Positions 47,497-56,633 of a stretch of DNA of 64,000 nt are shown piece by piece; position 1 is the stretch's first letter; each line of letters begins with the position of its first letter. Source of the stretch: Nitrosomonas sp. (lineage in GTDB: Bacteria; Pseudomonadota; Gammaproteobacteria; Burkholderiales; Nitrosomonadaceae); NCBI GenBank assembly GCA_024281825.1, contig JAMWZY010000002.1, positions 1-64,000 of the forward strand, written 5' to 3'. The notes below the pieces were generated by a model. It did not search any database, was not told where the DNA came from, and saw only the letters and a program-made list of their open reading frames with translations. The translations under genes were made by a program, and so were the position numbers.

Positions 47497-50409
47497 TCAG
47501 CACATTTTGCATGACTCCGAATCCGTCACCTCGATAAGATCTTTTGAAGCTATAGTGCCTTTTGAATCCTGCATCAATTTAAAAAGTGTTGCATAAGGAA
47601 TGGGGCGGCTAAAATAATAACCTTGCTGTAGGACGCAACCATACTTTGTCAATAAATCAACCTGTTGCTCTGTTTCAACCCCCTCTGCGATCACGGTTAA
47701 CCCAAGATTCTCACCTAATCCAATAATTGCTTGGACAATCTTCAAATCGTTGAGATTCTCTCCTAACTTATGCACAAATGATTTGTCAATTTTAAGAATA
47801 TCGATGGGTAATTCGCGCAGCAGTGTCAACGAAGAATATCCAGTACCAAAATCATCTAGCGCTATTGATATATTTAATTTCTTAATTTCCGTCAAAATCT
47901 TACTCGCCCGCTCCATATCGCTAACTATTGCGTTCTCAGTTATTTCGAGAATCAAGCATTGCGAAGGTAGCTCCGTATCACGTAGTATTTGCAATATTAT
48001 TTGCGGCAAATTCCTATTTATCAGCTGACGAGGATTGAGATTCACAGATACATTGATAGGATACCCAAGCTTAATTAGCTTACAAGCAACCGTACACGAT
48101 TCCTTCAGCACCATTTCACCCAATTGCTCAATTTGGCATATATTTTCTGCTAATGGAATAAAACTACCCGGTGAAAGATAACCCCGCCGGGGATGCGGCC
48201 AACGCACTAATGCTTCCATTCGGGTAATACTATTCGATTGAATATTGATGATCGGTTGAAAAAAAACTTGCAATTCATGCTGCTTTATCGCAGCACGTAA
48301 TTCTTTTTCTAACGTAATTTGTTCACGTGTCCATGCTACAGATAGTTCTGGAGAATACAATCCATATTGATTACCACCATCTTCTTTAACGCGATACATA
48401 GCAGTTCCAGCCTTTTTTACAACGACTTCGCTGGTGAGTCCATTTTCCGGATAAAAACTAATACCAATACTTGCTGATACAAATACTTCCAAATCATCAA
48501 TTTCAAACCGCTGCCTAGTTATTTCCAGTAATCTCTGTGCCATATCAATTACCAAGCTTTCGTTGCTGAGATGCTCTGAAAGCAAAACAAATTCATCCCC
48601 CCCCCATCGTCCAACTATGTCACCTTGTTGCAGCACTTCGAAGAAACGCGTGGAAACCATTTTCAGCAATTTGTCACCAGCATGATGACCCATCGCGTCA
48701 TTTATTTTTTTAAAATTATCTAAAGTAATGAAAAAAACCGTAATCACCTTTGGAGCGCTTTCTGCAATCTTTATCATTCCATCAAATTGCGTCAAAAGCT
48801 GTGAACGATTGGGCAATTCCGTCAAAGCATCATAATTCTTCTGAAAGGCTACCCGTTTAGCTAATTCTACGGTGTCGGTAATATCGGTCATTGCGACCAC
48901 CGAGCCCATTTTAGCGCTCCTTTCATCATAGAATTCATTTCGAACAACACGTATTGTCCGCGTATCACCATGCGGTGTGAAGATACTATATTCCTCAGGA
49001 ACATTTGTTGCCTTAATAGTAGGAGCCAATACATTCGATTGCAGATGAGAAATATTCGAGTGATTGGAATCAGCATAGAAACTCAAAATCTCATGCAACA
49101 TTTTCCCTTCTAGTTGAGAAAAGGGCATCTGTAATATTTTTTCCGCTCCTTTATTGGCATAGATCACCGCTTCAAAATTATCGGTAATAATCACACCGTC
49201 TCCAATGGACTCTAAAGCCGCACTGGTACGTATTTTATGAATCCAGAATGTGTTCACAAATCGATTGATACGCTGCCAATTCTCGAGTGGATAGAGAAAT
49301 AATGCGCCTAACAATGCCGCACTCGGTGGAATCCAGACCAAGGCAAACTTCAATAGAATGCCGAAAATAATTAATCCCGACAGGAAAAAAATAAACGATA
49401 CAAGCACAGTCAATTCTTGTTTAATAAAAACAAGCACCAGCAAAATAAAACCAACCCAAAATATCGATATAATTGCTGCAGCCACCTCCGAAATTGGATC
49501 AATCATCTGATTGTTCGATAGCATCGAAAAGATATTGGCATGCCATTCAATTCCAGTCATCAATTGATGATTAGCAGATGTCATTGGAGTTGCAATGCGT
49601 GTTCCCATACCCGTTGCAGTTACCCCAACAAAGATGACTTTATCTTTTAAGCTTTGTAGTGCAGTATCATCAAGCAAAGCTTGTGCGTAAGAAATTCTAT
49701 GGAAAGCACCAGGCTCACTCATACTCATATAAGGAATCAGCACTTCTGTCGAACGAACCCAAGTATTGACATTATCGGATAATTTTTGAGCATCTTTGCG
49801 GATGTTGGACAACTCGTAGGCTGTATTAACGTCATTCATTAATGTCAGTGACAATGTTGGCCAAGTTGCCGCATTGATGCCTGCATACAAAAAAACACGC
49901 CGAACAACACCATCTCGATCCACTTCGACATCTGCATGACCTAACCTTGCATGTTCAGCAAACATTGGCAGTGGTTGAATAAATCCAATGGCATCGTCTG
50001 GTGATTCAGATATTGGCGCTACAGGAAGAATGACATGCGCATGACGAGTAATTGCTTCAGCCAAGAGTTGATCTGACTCAGAATCGAATTCCTGTGGTTC
50101 GGTAAATAACAAATCGAATACAAGTGCTCGATTCTGAATTGTGTTCAATCGATCGATCAGTCTCGCGTGCGTCGATCTAGACCAAGGCCATTGACCCAAT
50201 TCTTTCAGACTGCTGTCGTCAATTTCGATGATTGCAATGCGTGAATCCTGTTTAGGGTGCTGAAGGGATAAGTATGTGTCGTATAAGATAAAATCCAGAC
50301 GCTCCAATGTCTTATTATAAGCAATGAACGCAATAATCAATAACAGCCAAAAAGCATGGATGACATGGTTTCTATCATTATTCGATTTATTGAAGAAACT
50401 TAATAACAT
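47497..50409 (-). CDS. CHASE2-PAS-GGDEF-EAL signalling protein
   Basis: This inner-membrane protein of about 970 residues should sense a periplasmic signal and make or break cyclic di-GMP. Order: membrane helix near 25-40, CHASE2 domain (about 45-300, IDDSSLKELGQWPWSR), three membrane helices (about 310-380), PAS (about 395-500), GGDEF (about 525-690, WGGDEFVLLSE intact), EAL (about 715-950, EALVRW and DDFGTGYSSL intact). Both catalytic domains look active. The ATG at 50409 overlaps the stop of the upstream FecR frame (TAATG); the frame is open to 50454. CHASE2 proteins are often encoded beside FecR/LysM proteins, as here. Confidence 0.92.
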   Translation of the reverse strand: MLLSFFNKSNNDRNHVIHAFWLLLIIAFIAYNKTLERLDFILYDTYLSLQHPKQDSRIAIIEIDDSSLKELGQWPWSRSTHARLIDRLNTIQNRALVFDLLFTEPQEFDSESDQLLAEAITRHAHVILPVAPISESPDDAIGFIQPLPMFAEHARLGHADVEVDRDGVVRRVFLYAGINAATWPTLSLTLMNDVNTAYELSNIRKDAQKLSDNVNTWVRSTEVLIPYMSMSEPGAFHRISYAQALLDDTALQSLKDKVIFVGVTATGMGTRIATPMTSANHQLMTGIEWHANIFSMLSNNQMIDPISEVAAAIISIFWVGFILLVLVFIKQELTVLVSFIFFLSGLIIFGILLKFALVWIPPSAALLGALFLYPLENWQRINRFVNTFWIHKIRTSAALESIGDGVIITDNFEAVIYANKGAEKILQMPFSQLEGKMLHEILSFYADSNHSNISHLQSNVLAPTIKATNVPEEYSIFTPHGDTRTIRVVRNEFYDERSAKMGSVVAMTDITDTVELAKRVAFQKNYDALTELPNRSQLLTQFDGMIKIAESAPKVITVFFITLDNFKKINDAMGHHAGDKLLKMVSTRFFEVLQQGDIVGRWGGDEFVLLSEHLSNESLVIDMAQRLLEITRQRFEIDDLEVFVSASIGISFYPENGLTSEVVVKKAGTAMYRVKEDGGNQYGLYSPELSVAWTREQITLEKELRAAIKQHELQVFFQPIINIQSNSITRMEALVRWPHPRRGYLSPGSFIPLAENICQIEQLGEMVLKESCTVACKLIKLGYPINVSVNLNPRQLINRNLPQIILQILRDTELPSQCLILEITENAIVSDMERASKILTEIKKLNISIALDDFGTGYSSLTLLRELPIDILKIDKSFVHKLGENLNDLKIVQAIIGLGENLGLTVIAEGVETEQQVDLLTKYGCVLQQGYYFSRPIPYATLFKLMQDSKGTIASKDLIEVTDSESCKMC

Positions 50410-52033
50410 TACAGAAGCACAAGAAGCGGCAACAGCATTAACAACATAAACCAATAAGAAATACCGCGTGGAACTTCAACCGCCTGCGGTACACCCCAAG
50501 GCTCCTGGAATCCATCGGATGCAATCGTTTTGATACGCAAATAATAAATACCTTTTCCAGGTTTTTTTATCATTATTTGGGAAGCAATCGTTATTTCATC
50601 GTGTATAACATCGTTAAAATTTGCATCCCGGGAAAATTGAAAATGAAAGCTTTGGCCTTCGGCAGGCGCACGCCATGCAAATGCCATATTATCTGCATCG
50701 AGCTTTGTATCTTCCAATAAAGGCTCAGAGTGAAGCACCCGAAAACCCATGGTATCACTGATAGGGCCAGCGCCTTCTTCTGAAGAGACTGCCATGATGC
50801 GCCAAAAATACTGATCCGGATTGTAGTAAGTTAAGCTAGCAAAATCATCACGACCACTTATCATCACCTCATAATGTGAGACCTCCGTTTGAATCGTCCA
50901 TATGAACTGGTGATTTTCCGAATCTATGACACCATCAGATACCGGTGAAATGATAAAAGGAGTTTCTGGACGCGCATTCAGAGAAATTGGTATCACAGCA
51001 TCCATGACCTCGATCCACGCCTGATCAATACCACGAACCCTCAACCAATAATCGCCATCAGACAAATTACCAACACGGAAAGGCAATTGATTAGTTGTCA
51101 ACTCACTTAATATTTTTTTAAATTCCCGATCACTGGCTATCTGTGCACGATAGGCTTTTGCAATCGATATCGGATTTACCTGAATTTCCAATGGTAATGA
51201 TTGGTAATAGTTTTTGGTTTTGGAAAGATCCGGTGGAAACAACAATTTAATGGGTAATTGCAGCGATTCACCTAGTAAAGTTACCGTGCCATATTTTGCC
51301 GGAACTTTAACGGTTTTATTTTTGCCCTCGACTTCTACACTCCCCGCCAATACTTCACTTGTAGAACTGAGTGTGGTTTCAGCAACACCAACACGAAAAT
51401 CGGTACCACGAACGGAGCTTACTGCTGAAGGTGTGCGAATTCTAAAGCGCGTACCACCTCTAGAATGCTTTGGCACAGAATTCTCGACACGGCCTTGTTG
51501 CAAGTCAATAAAAGTGTCGATCAAGCCATAATCCCCTAATATTTGCATATTGATTAAACGCAAATGGGCATTAGCCTGCATTCTTAAACGTGTTTTATCA
51601 GAGAACTCCATCGTCAGAAAGGAATCATGGTAGGTGTGAATTTCATCATCTGCCATGAGTTGCATACCACAGCTTGAAGGAGCGCATCCTCCTGCCCCTT
51701 ACGGCGTAATTTAGCCACACCCTGTACTGCTATGACTTCAGCATAGGCCTGCCCCATTAACTTTGTCCAAGCAATCGGGACTCGCAATTGTGTTCCGGGA
51801 GGAATGAAATAAGGATTTTGGATGCTATTTAATCGTTGCACCCCTTCCAAATACTTCATACTGACAAGATGTTTTTGTGTAAAACTCCATAGATTGTCAC
51901 CGCTTCTAACCACATAAATCCACTCTTCCGCGACAACAAAGGCTGGAAAGAACGTCAACACCATTGTCAGAAAAGAAACAAAAAGACTACCAGGACTCGT
52001 AACATGAGTAATGCTGTCTTTTTTATCAAACAT
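50409..52033 (-). pseudogene. LysM-FecR domain envelope protein, interrupted by a frameshift
   Basis: Two frames make one protein. The first (52033-51614) has a signal peptide and membrane-like stretch, then LysM (WIYVVRSGDNLWSFTQKHL ... YFIPPGTQLRVP, about 43-95), and the AYAEVIAVQGVAKL start of a FecR domain. The second (51665-50409) continues with MQLMADDEIHTYHDSFLTMEF, TPSAVSSVRGTDFRVGV and long fibronectin-like C-terminal repeats ending in a membrane helix. The change of frame lies near 51666-51670 and needs one base added or two removed. Whether it is a real mutation or a base-call error cannot be told. The start lies opposite the response regulator, across a 430-base gap. Confidence 0.75.
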
Positions 52034-52471
52034 GATTTTCTCTTATTCTTGAAGCGCCTTAGCACCAATAATAGAATAAATTACAAATCGATCCTTATGC
52101 TGAACCAACAAAGAAACAGAATTTAAAATCAGATAATTAGATGATCATTATGCTACAAAATCAGAATAAATAAAGCATATTAAACTAGAAATTATTTGTT
52201 TATTATTTCCAATCATATTCTTACACATCAATAAACAGATCAAAAATTTAGCCATTATCCTTGGGAAATTTATTTCATATAATACTGAAAAATATGTAAA
52301 ATTAAACCAATTATCGCATCGTTACTATTCACATAATATTCACAGGGGCTAAGCTATGATCGAACGAGTCCATATTCACACTAAGGAAAAGAAAGTAATA
52401 TGCGGCCAGGAAATAAGGAAATAATTTCTTGATATAACTATAACGATAAAACAAGAAAAAGGAGATTGATG
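52034..52471. other. AT-rich divergent promoter region
   Basis: There is no gene between the LysM-FecR gene (leftward) and the response regulator (rightward). Promoters for both should be here, but no pair of hexamers stands out enough to name. The only clear signal is the AAGGAGA ribosome site of the regulator at 52459-52465. Confidence 0.5.
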
Positions 52472-52864
52472 ATGGTTTTACGAATTGCACACGTTGACGA
52501 TGATTCTGATATTCGCGAATCCATCCAGCGTATTCTGGAAAAAAACGGCTATGAAGTTATTAGCTATCTTACAATGCAAGACTTTATTGATTCATTAACA
52601 AGCAATGCCAATCGCCCCGATTTGGCTATTCTTGATGTAATGGTTGAATCAATGGATTCTGGTTTAACAACTTTCGCAAATATCCATAAAAATTATCCTG
52701 AGATACAAGCTATTTTTTTGACGTCCCTAGGGGACATGATCAGACCGTATTTTGAGAATCAATCCCACGAATGGGTTTGTATTATGGAAAAGCCGGTTGA
52801 ACCCATCAGCCTCCTTGCTACAATCAATGAGCGTTTAAAAAACCACGGCGGGCAAGCTGCATAA
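52472..52864 (+). CDS. Single-domain response regulator (REC)
   Basis: The 130-residue protein is a receiver domain only: IAHVDDDSDIRESIQRIL (acidic pocket near residues 8-10), phosphoacceptor Asp in LAILDVMVES near 51, LTS near 84 and the conserved lysine in MEKPVEP near 107. No output domain follows, so it acts through protein contact. The ATG at 52472 is preferred by spacing from AAGGAGA. The histidine kinase starts 13 bases after the stop, so they are cognate partners. Confidence 0.92.
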   Translation: MVLRIAHVDDDSDIRESIQRILEKNGYEVISYLTMQDFIDSLTSNANRPDLAILDVMVESMDSGLTTFANIHKNYPEIQAIFLTSLGDMIRPYFENQSHEWVCIMEKPVEPISLLATINERLKNHGGQAA

Positions 52865-52877
52865 TATCAACAAATTT

Positions 52878-54302
52878 ATGGCGACTACCGAATTTTCTTG
52901 GGATAAATCAACTAACCAAACTGCTTTACGCACAGAAGCACAAGATCGTGTAAAACTGAGTGATGATGTTTTAATCAGTAATATCCGATGGTTTGTCGCT
53001 TTCCGATGGGTTCTAATCGGCGCGTTAATCATTTTTGAAATTTTAGTACTGCTCGCATCGTCTGACACATTCGTCAAACTGGGTATTAGTGAACAGCAAA
53101 ATTGGCCAATAGCTATCATCGGCATACTAATACTCGCCAACATTTATTATATTATTGCATTAGATTATTTACCTTCCAGTTCATACAATTCCCCAACTAT
53201 TAATCTTTGGATTCAGATCATTGTCGATCTAATATGCCTATCCATTGTGGTTCATTACATCGGAAGCACATCCACTCCAATATCCTTTTTTTATGTCTTA
53301 CATATTGCCTTAGCGTGCATTTTCTTCTCTGCACGAGAAAGCTTATATGTAACGATACTGGTTTGTGTGATGGATACGGTTGTTATTATTGTTGATAACT
53401 TCCTTTTCGCCCAAGTCTCACTTTCCGCATTGATCGATAAACACCTATCAGTGGAAAATTCCTCACAAGCTAATGCACTGCTATGGATGGTTTTTCTTGA
53501 TGTACTATTTCTAGTGGTCTGGTATGTTGTATCGAGGCTTTCTTTAATTGTTCGTACACATGAATATCATTTGGCAGATGCTTATAAACAAATTAAACGG
53601 GCACAGATAGAAAAAGATCAATATGCATTATTAATAACTCATCAACTAAAATCGCCACTAGATGCTATTCGCAGCAAAATCAATCTGATTAAGGAAGGCT
53701 ACCTGGGAGACACATCGACGGAAGTTACGCAAGCACTCGAGCAAATGGATACGCGAGCGAAAAACATGTCAGGTTTAATATTGGATTTACTCAGATTGGA
53801 AAGATTAAAAACCAATTGTTGCGATACCGATCAATTTCAATCGATTAATGTGAATTCTATTATAAAAAAATGCATTGACAAACTTTTACCAGTCGTCAAT
53901 TCCAGGGAAATAACGCTGAATGTAGCCGTTAGTGACTTTTATTATCAATGCATTCCAGAGCAACTAGAGATTTTGTTTGAAAATATTATCTCCAATTCTG
54001 TTACTTACTCCCATCAAGGCGCATCGATTGAAGTTGCTTCACACATTGCATTTGACCATGCCGACATCACCGTTACCGACCATGGAATTGGGATAGAAAG
54101 CAAAGACTTACCGAACATTTTCAATGAATACTTTTATTCACCTAGAGCTGCGATGCACAATAAATCAACCAGTGGTATCGGTTTATCAATTGTCAAAATT
54201 GCCGCAGAAAATAATAAACTAAAAATTAAAGTTGATAGTGAGCCTGGCGTAGGTACTACGTTTACCATTATTTTTAGTAACGTTACTTCTAGTGCGGCAT
54301 AA
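52878..54302 (+). CDS. Membrane sensor histidine kinase
   Basis: The 474-residue protein has six membrane helices in the first 225 residues without a large periplasmic domain, so it probably senses something in or near the membrane. A dimerisation/phosphoacceptor helix follows with His255 (ITHQLKSPLDAIRSK), then the ATPase domain with N box (ENIISNSVTYSHQG), G1 (DHGIGIESKDLPNIFNEYF) and G2 (TSGIGLSIV). All boxes are intact. It is paired with the receiver protein just upstream. Confidence 0.93.
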   Translation: MATTEFSWDKSTNQTALRTEAQDRVKLSDDVLISNIRWFVAFRWVLIGALIIFEILVLLASSDTFVKLGISEQQNWPIAIIGILILANIYYIIALDYLPSSSYNSPTINLWIQIIVDLICLSIVVHYIGSTSTPISFFYVLHIALACIFFSARESLYVTILVCVMDTVVIIVDNFLFAQVSLSALIDKHLSVENSSQANALLWMVFLDVLFLVVWYVVSRLSLIVRTHEYHLADAYKQIKRAQIEKDQYALLITHQLKSPLDAIRSKINLIKEGYLGDTSTEVTQALEQMDTRAKNMSGLILDLLRLERLKTNCCDTDQFQSINVNSIIKKCIDKLLPVVNSREITLNVAVSDFYYQCIPEQLEILFENIISNSVTYSHQGASIEVASHIAFDHADITVTDHGIGIESKDLPNIFNEYFYSPRAAMHNKSTSGIGLSIVKIAAENNKLKIKVDSEPGVGTTFTIIFSNVTSSAA

Positions 54303-54349
54303 GCATACAAAGAAAATTTTGATTTAGATGCTTCATAAATTGATCCAAA

Positions 54350-55834
54350 CTAATTCAATTTAACGCGAACACGGTATTTTAATACCGTTTCACTTTCTGC
54401 AGCCACAACGACTTTCCACTCAATTAGGCTAGCCGCCTTTTTTTCGTGTGGCAATGTTTCTGATAGAATTTTCCAGTCCCCCGGCATAGGCTCCTGAACT
54501 TGTACGGTAACCACTTCCTTCTTAGCATTTTTTATCGTAATTTGATAAGCGGTCTCAAAAATCCCTGGATGATTCGTTGATGAAATCTGCTGAAAATCAG
54601 TTTGCAGTCTATTGGCAGTGATATCAAAAGCATTACCTAATTTCAGGCGTATCAATTCATGTTTCGGGGTATGTTCAACTCGATCTTCGCCGACAAATTG
54701 GCTGTTTCCTGCTAAATCTTTTTTGTAAACACGCACCACACCTTTTGGCAAGGGAATGCCTAAGCCTTCCCCTTTATTCAGAAAACCCATGTACACCGCG
54801 GCTGATTTTTTCTGATCAATAGTATTGTATTGTCCGAAATAATAGTAATCCGAACCTTGCAGTAAATACTCTTTAGTAACAGGCACATTTACTGCTGACA
54901 TTAACGCCACTTGCTTAGTTTGGTTTTCAGATACCGTTGTAGGATGCTGCAATGTGTATAAGTGGTAATCAAAAAAAGATTCTTGCTTCATTGGTGCTGC
55001 ATCCGATATTGCACTTGTACTCATTTCCATCATCTTAGTTACCCGCCCCAATGCTGGTTGCACTTGATTGATGTCGCCAGCGACCAGTTGTAATTGAGCA
55101 TCGCGATAAGTAGTACCACTCTGGTTTGTTAAAGTAACTAATCCATTCAAATCCAAAACACTGTCCTGATCATTTAGCGCTGCAATATAGTCAGCATGCC
55201 AAGATAATCCGGAAGTCAAATAAGAAAGCTCAAAATCATGCTCGTTTTTTGAGGTGTTGCGTAAAGAAATCAGCAAAGTTGGTTTATCACGTAGGTTATC
55301 TGGCACACCCGGAAACACCAATCGACCCAAAATCTCGGTTTCAATACGATCACTATATTTCAGAACGATACCTTCATTAGTCGCAAGCACAGTGGCTGTT
55401 TCTCTAGTCTCAGCGCCAGAGACAGGATTGATTCGCGCTACAATAATTTCCTGTCCAATATATTTCTCCAACAATTTGCCAGGTGTCAACAAATCAAAAT
55501 CAAAATTTTGTTCAATCAAACGAAATCCGGAAGGGTAGTTAAGGCTGCGCAATATGGCCGTTTCAGAACGGATTCGCGCCGACACATCACGCCAAGCTAA
55601 CCGGTTGAAATCCTGATTCAGCTTTACTTGACGCAAATCTTTCACCAACGCAAGATCTTCATTGTAGATCGTAATAGCAACATTCTTTTGATCACTTATC
55701 GTAGAAGTTATTTCTTCATTTATAGCAAAAACATTCTGAATCAGCGCATTAAACAAAATTATTGCCACTATGCAGCCTAATAAAATTGCCTTACTTTTAA
55801 TTTTCCGGGATCCGATTCTTTTGTGGTATTTCAT
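54350..55834 (-). CDS. DUF4139 domain protein, exported
   Basis: The 494-residue protein has a membrane segment/signal (about 17-38, AILLGCIVAIILFNALIQNVFA), then a domain with VAITIYNEDLALVKDLRQVKL and the DUF4139 core LSYLTSGLSWHADYIAALNDQDSVLDLNGLVTLTNQSGTTYRDAQLQLVAGDIN. It ends with strand-rich EKKAASLIEWKVVVAAESETVLKYRVRVKLN. It is likely periplasmic. The function is unknown; the gene ends convergent to the histidine kinase gene. Confidence 0.9.
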   Translation of the reverse strand: MKYHKRIGSRKIKSKAILLGCIVAIILFNALIQNVFAINEEITSTISDQKNVAITIYNEDLALVKDLRQVKLNQDFNRLAWRDVSARIRSETAILRSLNYPSGFRLIEQNFDFDLLTPGKLLEKYIGQEIIVARINPVSGAETRETATVLATNEGIVLKYSDRIETEILGRLVFPGVPDNLRDKPTLLISLRNTSKNEHDFELSYLTSGLSWHADYIAALNDQDSVLDLNGLVTLTNQSGTTYRDAQLQLVAGDINQVQPALGRVTKMMEMSTSAISDAAPMKQESFFDYHLYTLQHPTTVSENQTKQVALMSAVNVPVTKEYLLQGSDYYYFGQYNTIDQKKSAAVYMGFLNKGEGLGIPLPKGVVRVYKKDLAGNSQFVGEDRVEHTPKHELIRLKLGNAFDITANRLQTDFQQISSTNHPGIFETAYQITIKNAKKEVVTVQVQEPMPGDWKILSETLPHEKKAASLIEWKVVVAAESETVLKYRVRVKLN

Positions 55835-55912
55835 ACTATAATTTAATGAGTAGGATGGTTATTACTTACATCTATTAGAATGACATTCTTGTCGACTTAT
55901 ACAGAGTAACCC

Positions 55913-55941
55913 TTACTAAAAGCCAGACTTCGGGTTATAAT
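55913..55941 (+). promoter_or_regulatory. Promoter of tRNA-Leu
   Basis: TTACTA (55913-55918), 17 bases, then a perfect TATAAT (55936-55941). Transcription would start near 55948, about 60 bases before the tRNA. Confidence 0.65.
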
Positions 55942-56008
55942 ATCGCTTTTGAGCTTCCCCGCTATCTTGAAGAAAATGACTTCTAAGTGGGACTAACAAA
56001 ACTTGATC

Positions 56009-56098
56009 GCCCGGGTGGTGAAATAGGTAGACACAAGGGACTTAAAATCCCTCGGGCTTAAACCGCCCGTGCCGGTTCGACTCCGGCTCCGGGCACCA
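56009..56098 (+). tRNA. tRNA-Leu (anticodon TAA)
   Basis: The sequence starts GCCCGGGTGGTGAAATAGGT, pairs with CCGGGC at its end, has a long variable arm, and a CTTAAAATC anticodon loop giving anticodon TAA. The T-arm is GGTTCGACTCC and CCA is encoded at 56096-56098. Confidence 0.97.
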
Positions 56099-56233
56099 CT
56101 TTCAAATTCCAAATAGTTTCATATAGCATCAAATGCTTTGAATTTATGAGCTTTTACAAGATTCAATGGTTTTGTACTGTATCATAAGAAATCTGCACAT
56201 ACCATCATTTTATTGGTGCTTTGGTACTATCAA

Positions 56234-56314
56234 GTCCACACAGGTGTGGCAGCACGTCAAGCTAAAGCCAAAGAACTCTCCTACAAAATAAGTGACGGTG
56301 GTAAGCTGTATTAG
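56234..56314 (+). pseudogene. Remnant of a tRNA-targeting tyrosine integrase (N-terminus)
   Basis: One frame reads VHTGVAARQAKAKELSYKIS then DGGKLY and a TAG. The run A-R-x-A-K-x-K-x-x-x-Y-K-x-S-DGG-LY is the start of DUF4102-type integrases. The position 136 bases after a tRNA-Leu gene on the same strand is exactly where such an integrase would stand. Nothing of the catalytic domain is left. Confidence 0.7.
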
Positions 56315-56381
56315 TACCACTTAACCACATAAATACTTCAAACCAACATTACAATTAACAGAACTGAGAGGATTTGAGTCT

Positions 56382-56495
56382 ATGATTAACAAGATTTTAT
56401 ACGGTATTGCAGCAATAGCAATGATCATTGCCATAGCCTATGGTGGATCATCGCTATATCAGTTTTTAGTAGAGCTATTTAAGAAAACAATGTAA
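56382..56495 (+). CDS. Small predicted membrane peptide, 37 residues
   Basis: The ATG at 56382 follows a fair ribosome site (GAGAGG). The peptide is one membrane helix (ILYGIAAIAMIIAIAYGG) with a short amphipathic tail ending KKTM. It is not recognised and may be real or a leftover of the decayed island. Confidence 0.4.
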   Translation: MINKILYGIAAIAMIIAIAYGGSSLYQFLVELFKKTM

Positions 56496-56633
56496 TAAAT
56501 AAGAAATTGGAATACTTTGAAGAAAAAAGTATTTTCTGAAACTTTAGTATTGCAGAATTTCGGTCTCATTCTTTTACATCGAGTAACTTATTAACACGAC
56601 TAAGAATGGCCACATCCGCACATTACAATAGTA

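Larger units (their letters stand above)
56099..56633. other. Decayed island downstream of tRNA-Leu
   Basis: This AT-rich stretch holds an integrase remnant (56234-56314) and a tiny open frame (56382-56495). No repeated copy of the tRNA 3' end could be found in the window. Confidence 0.5.
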
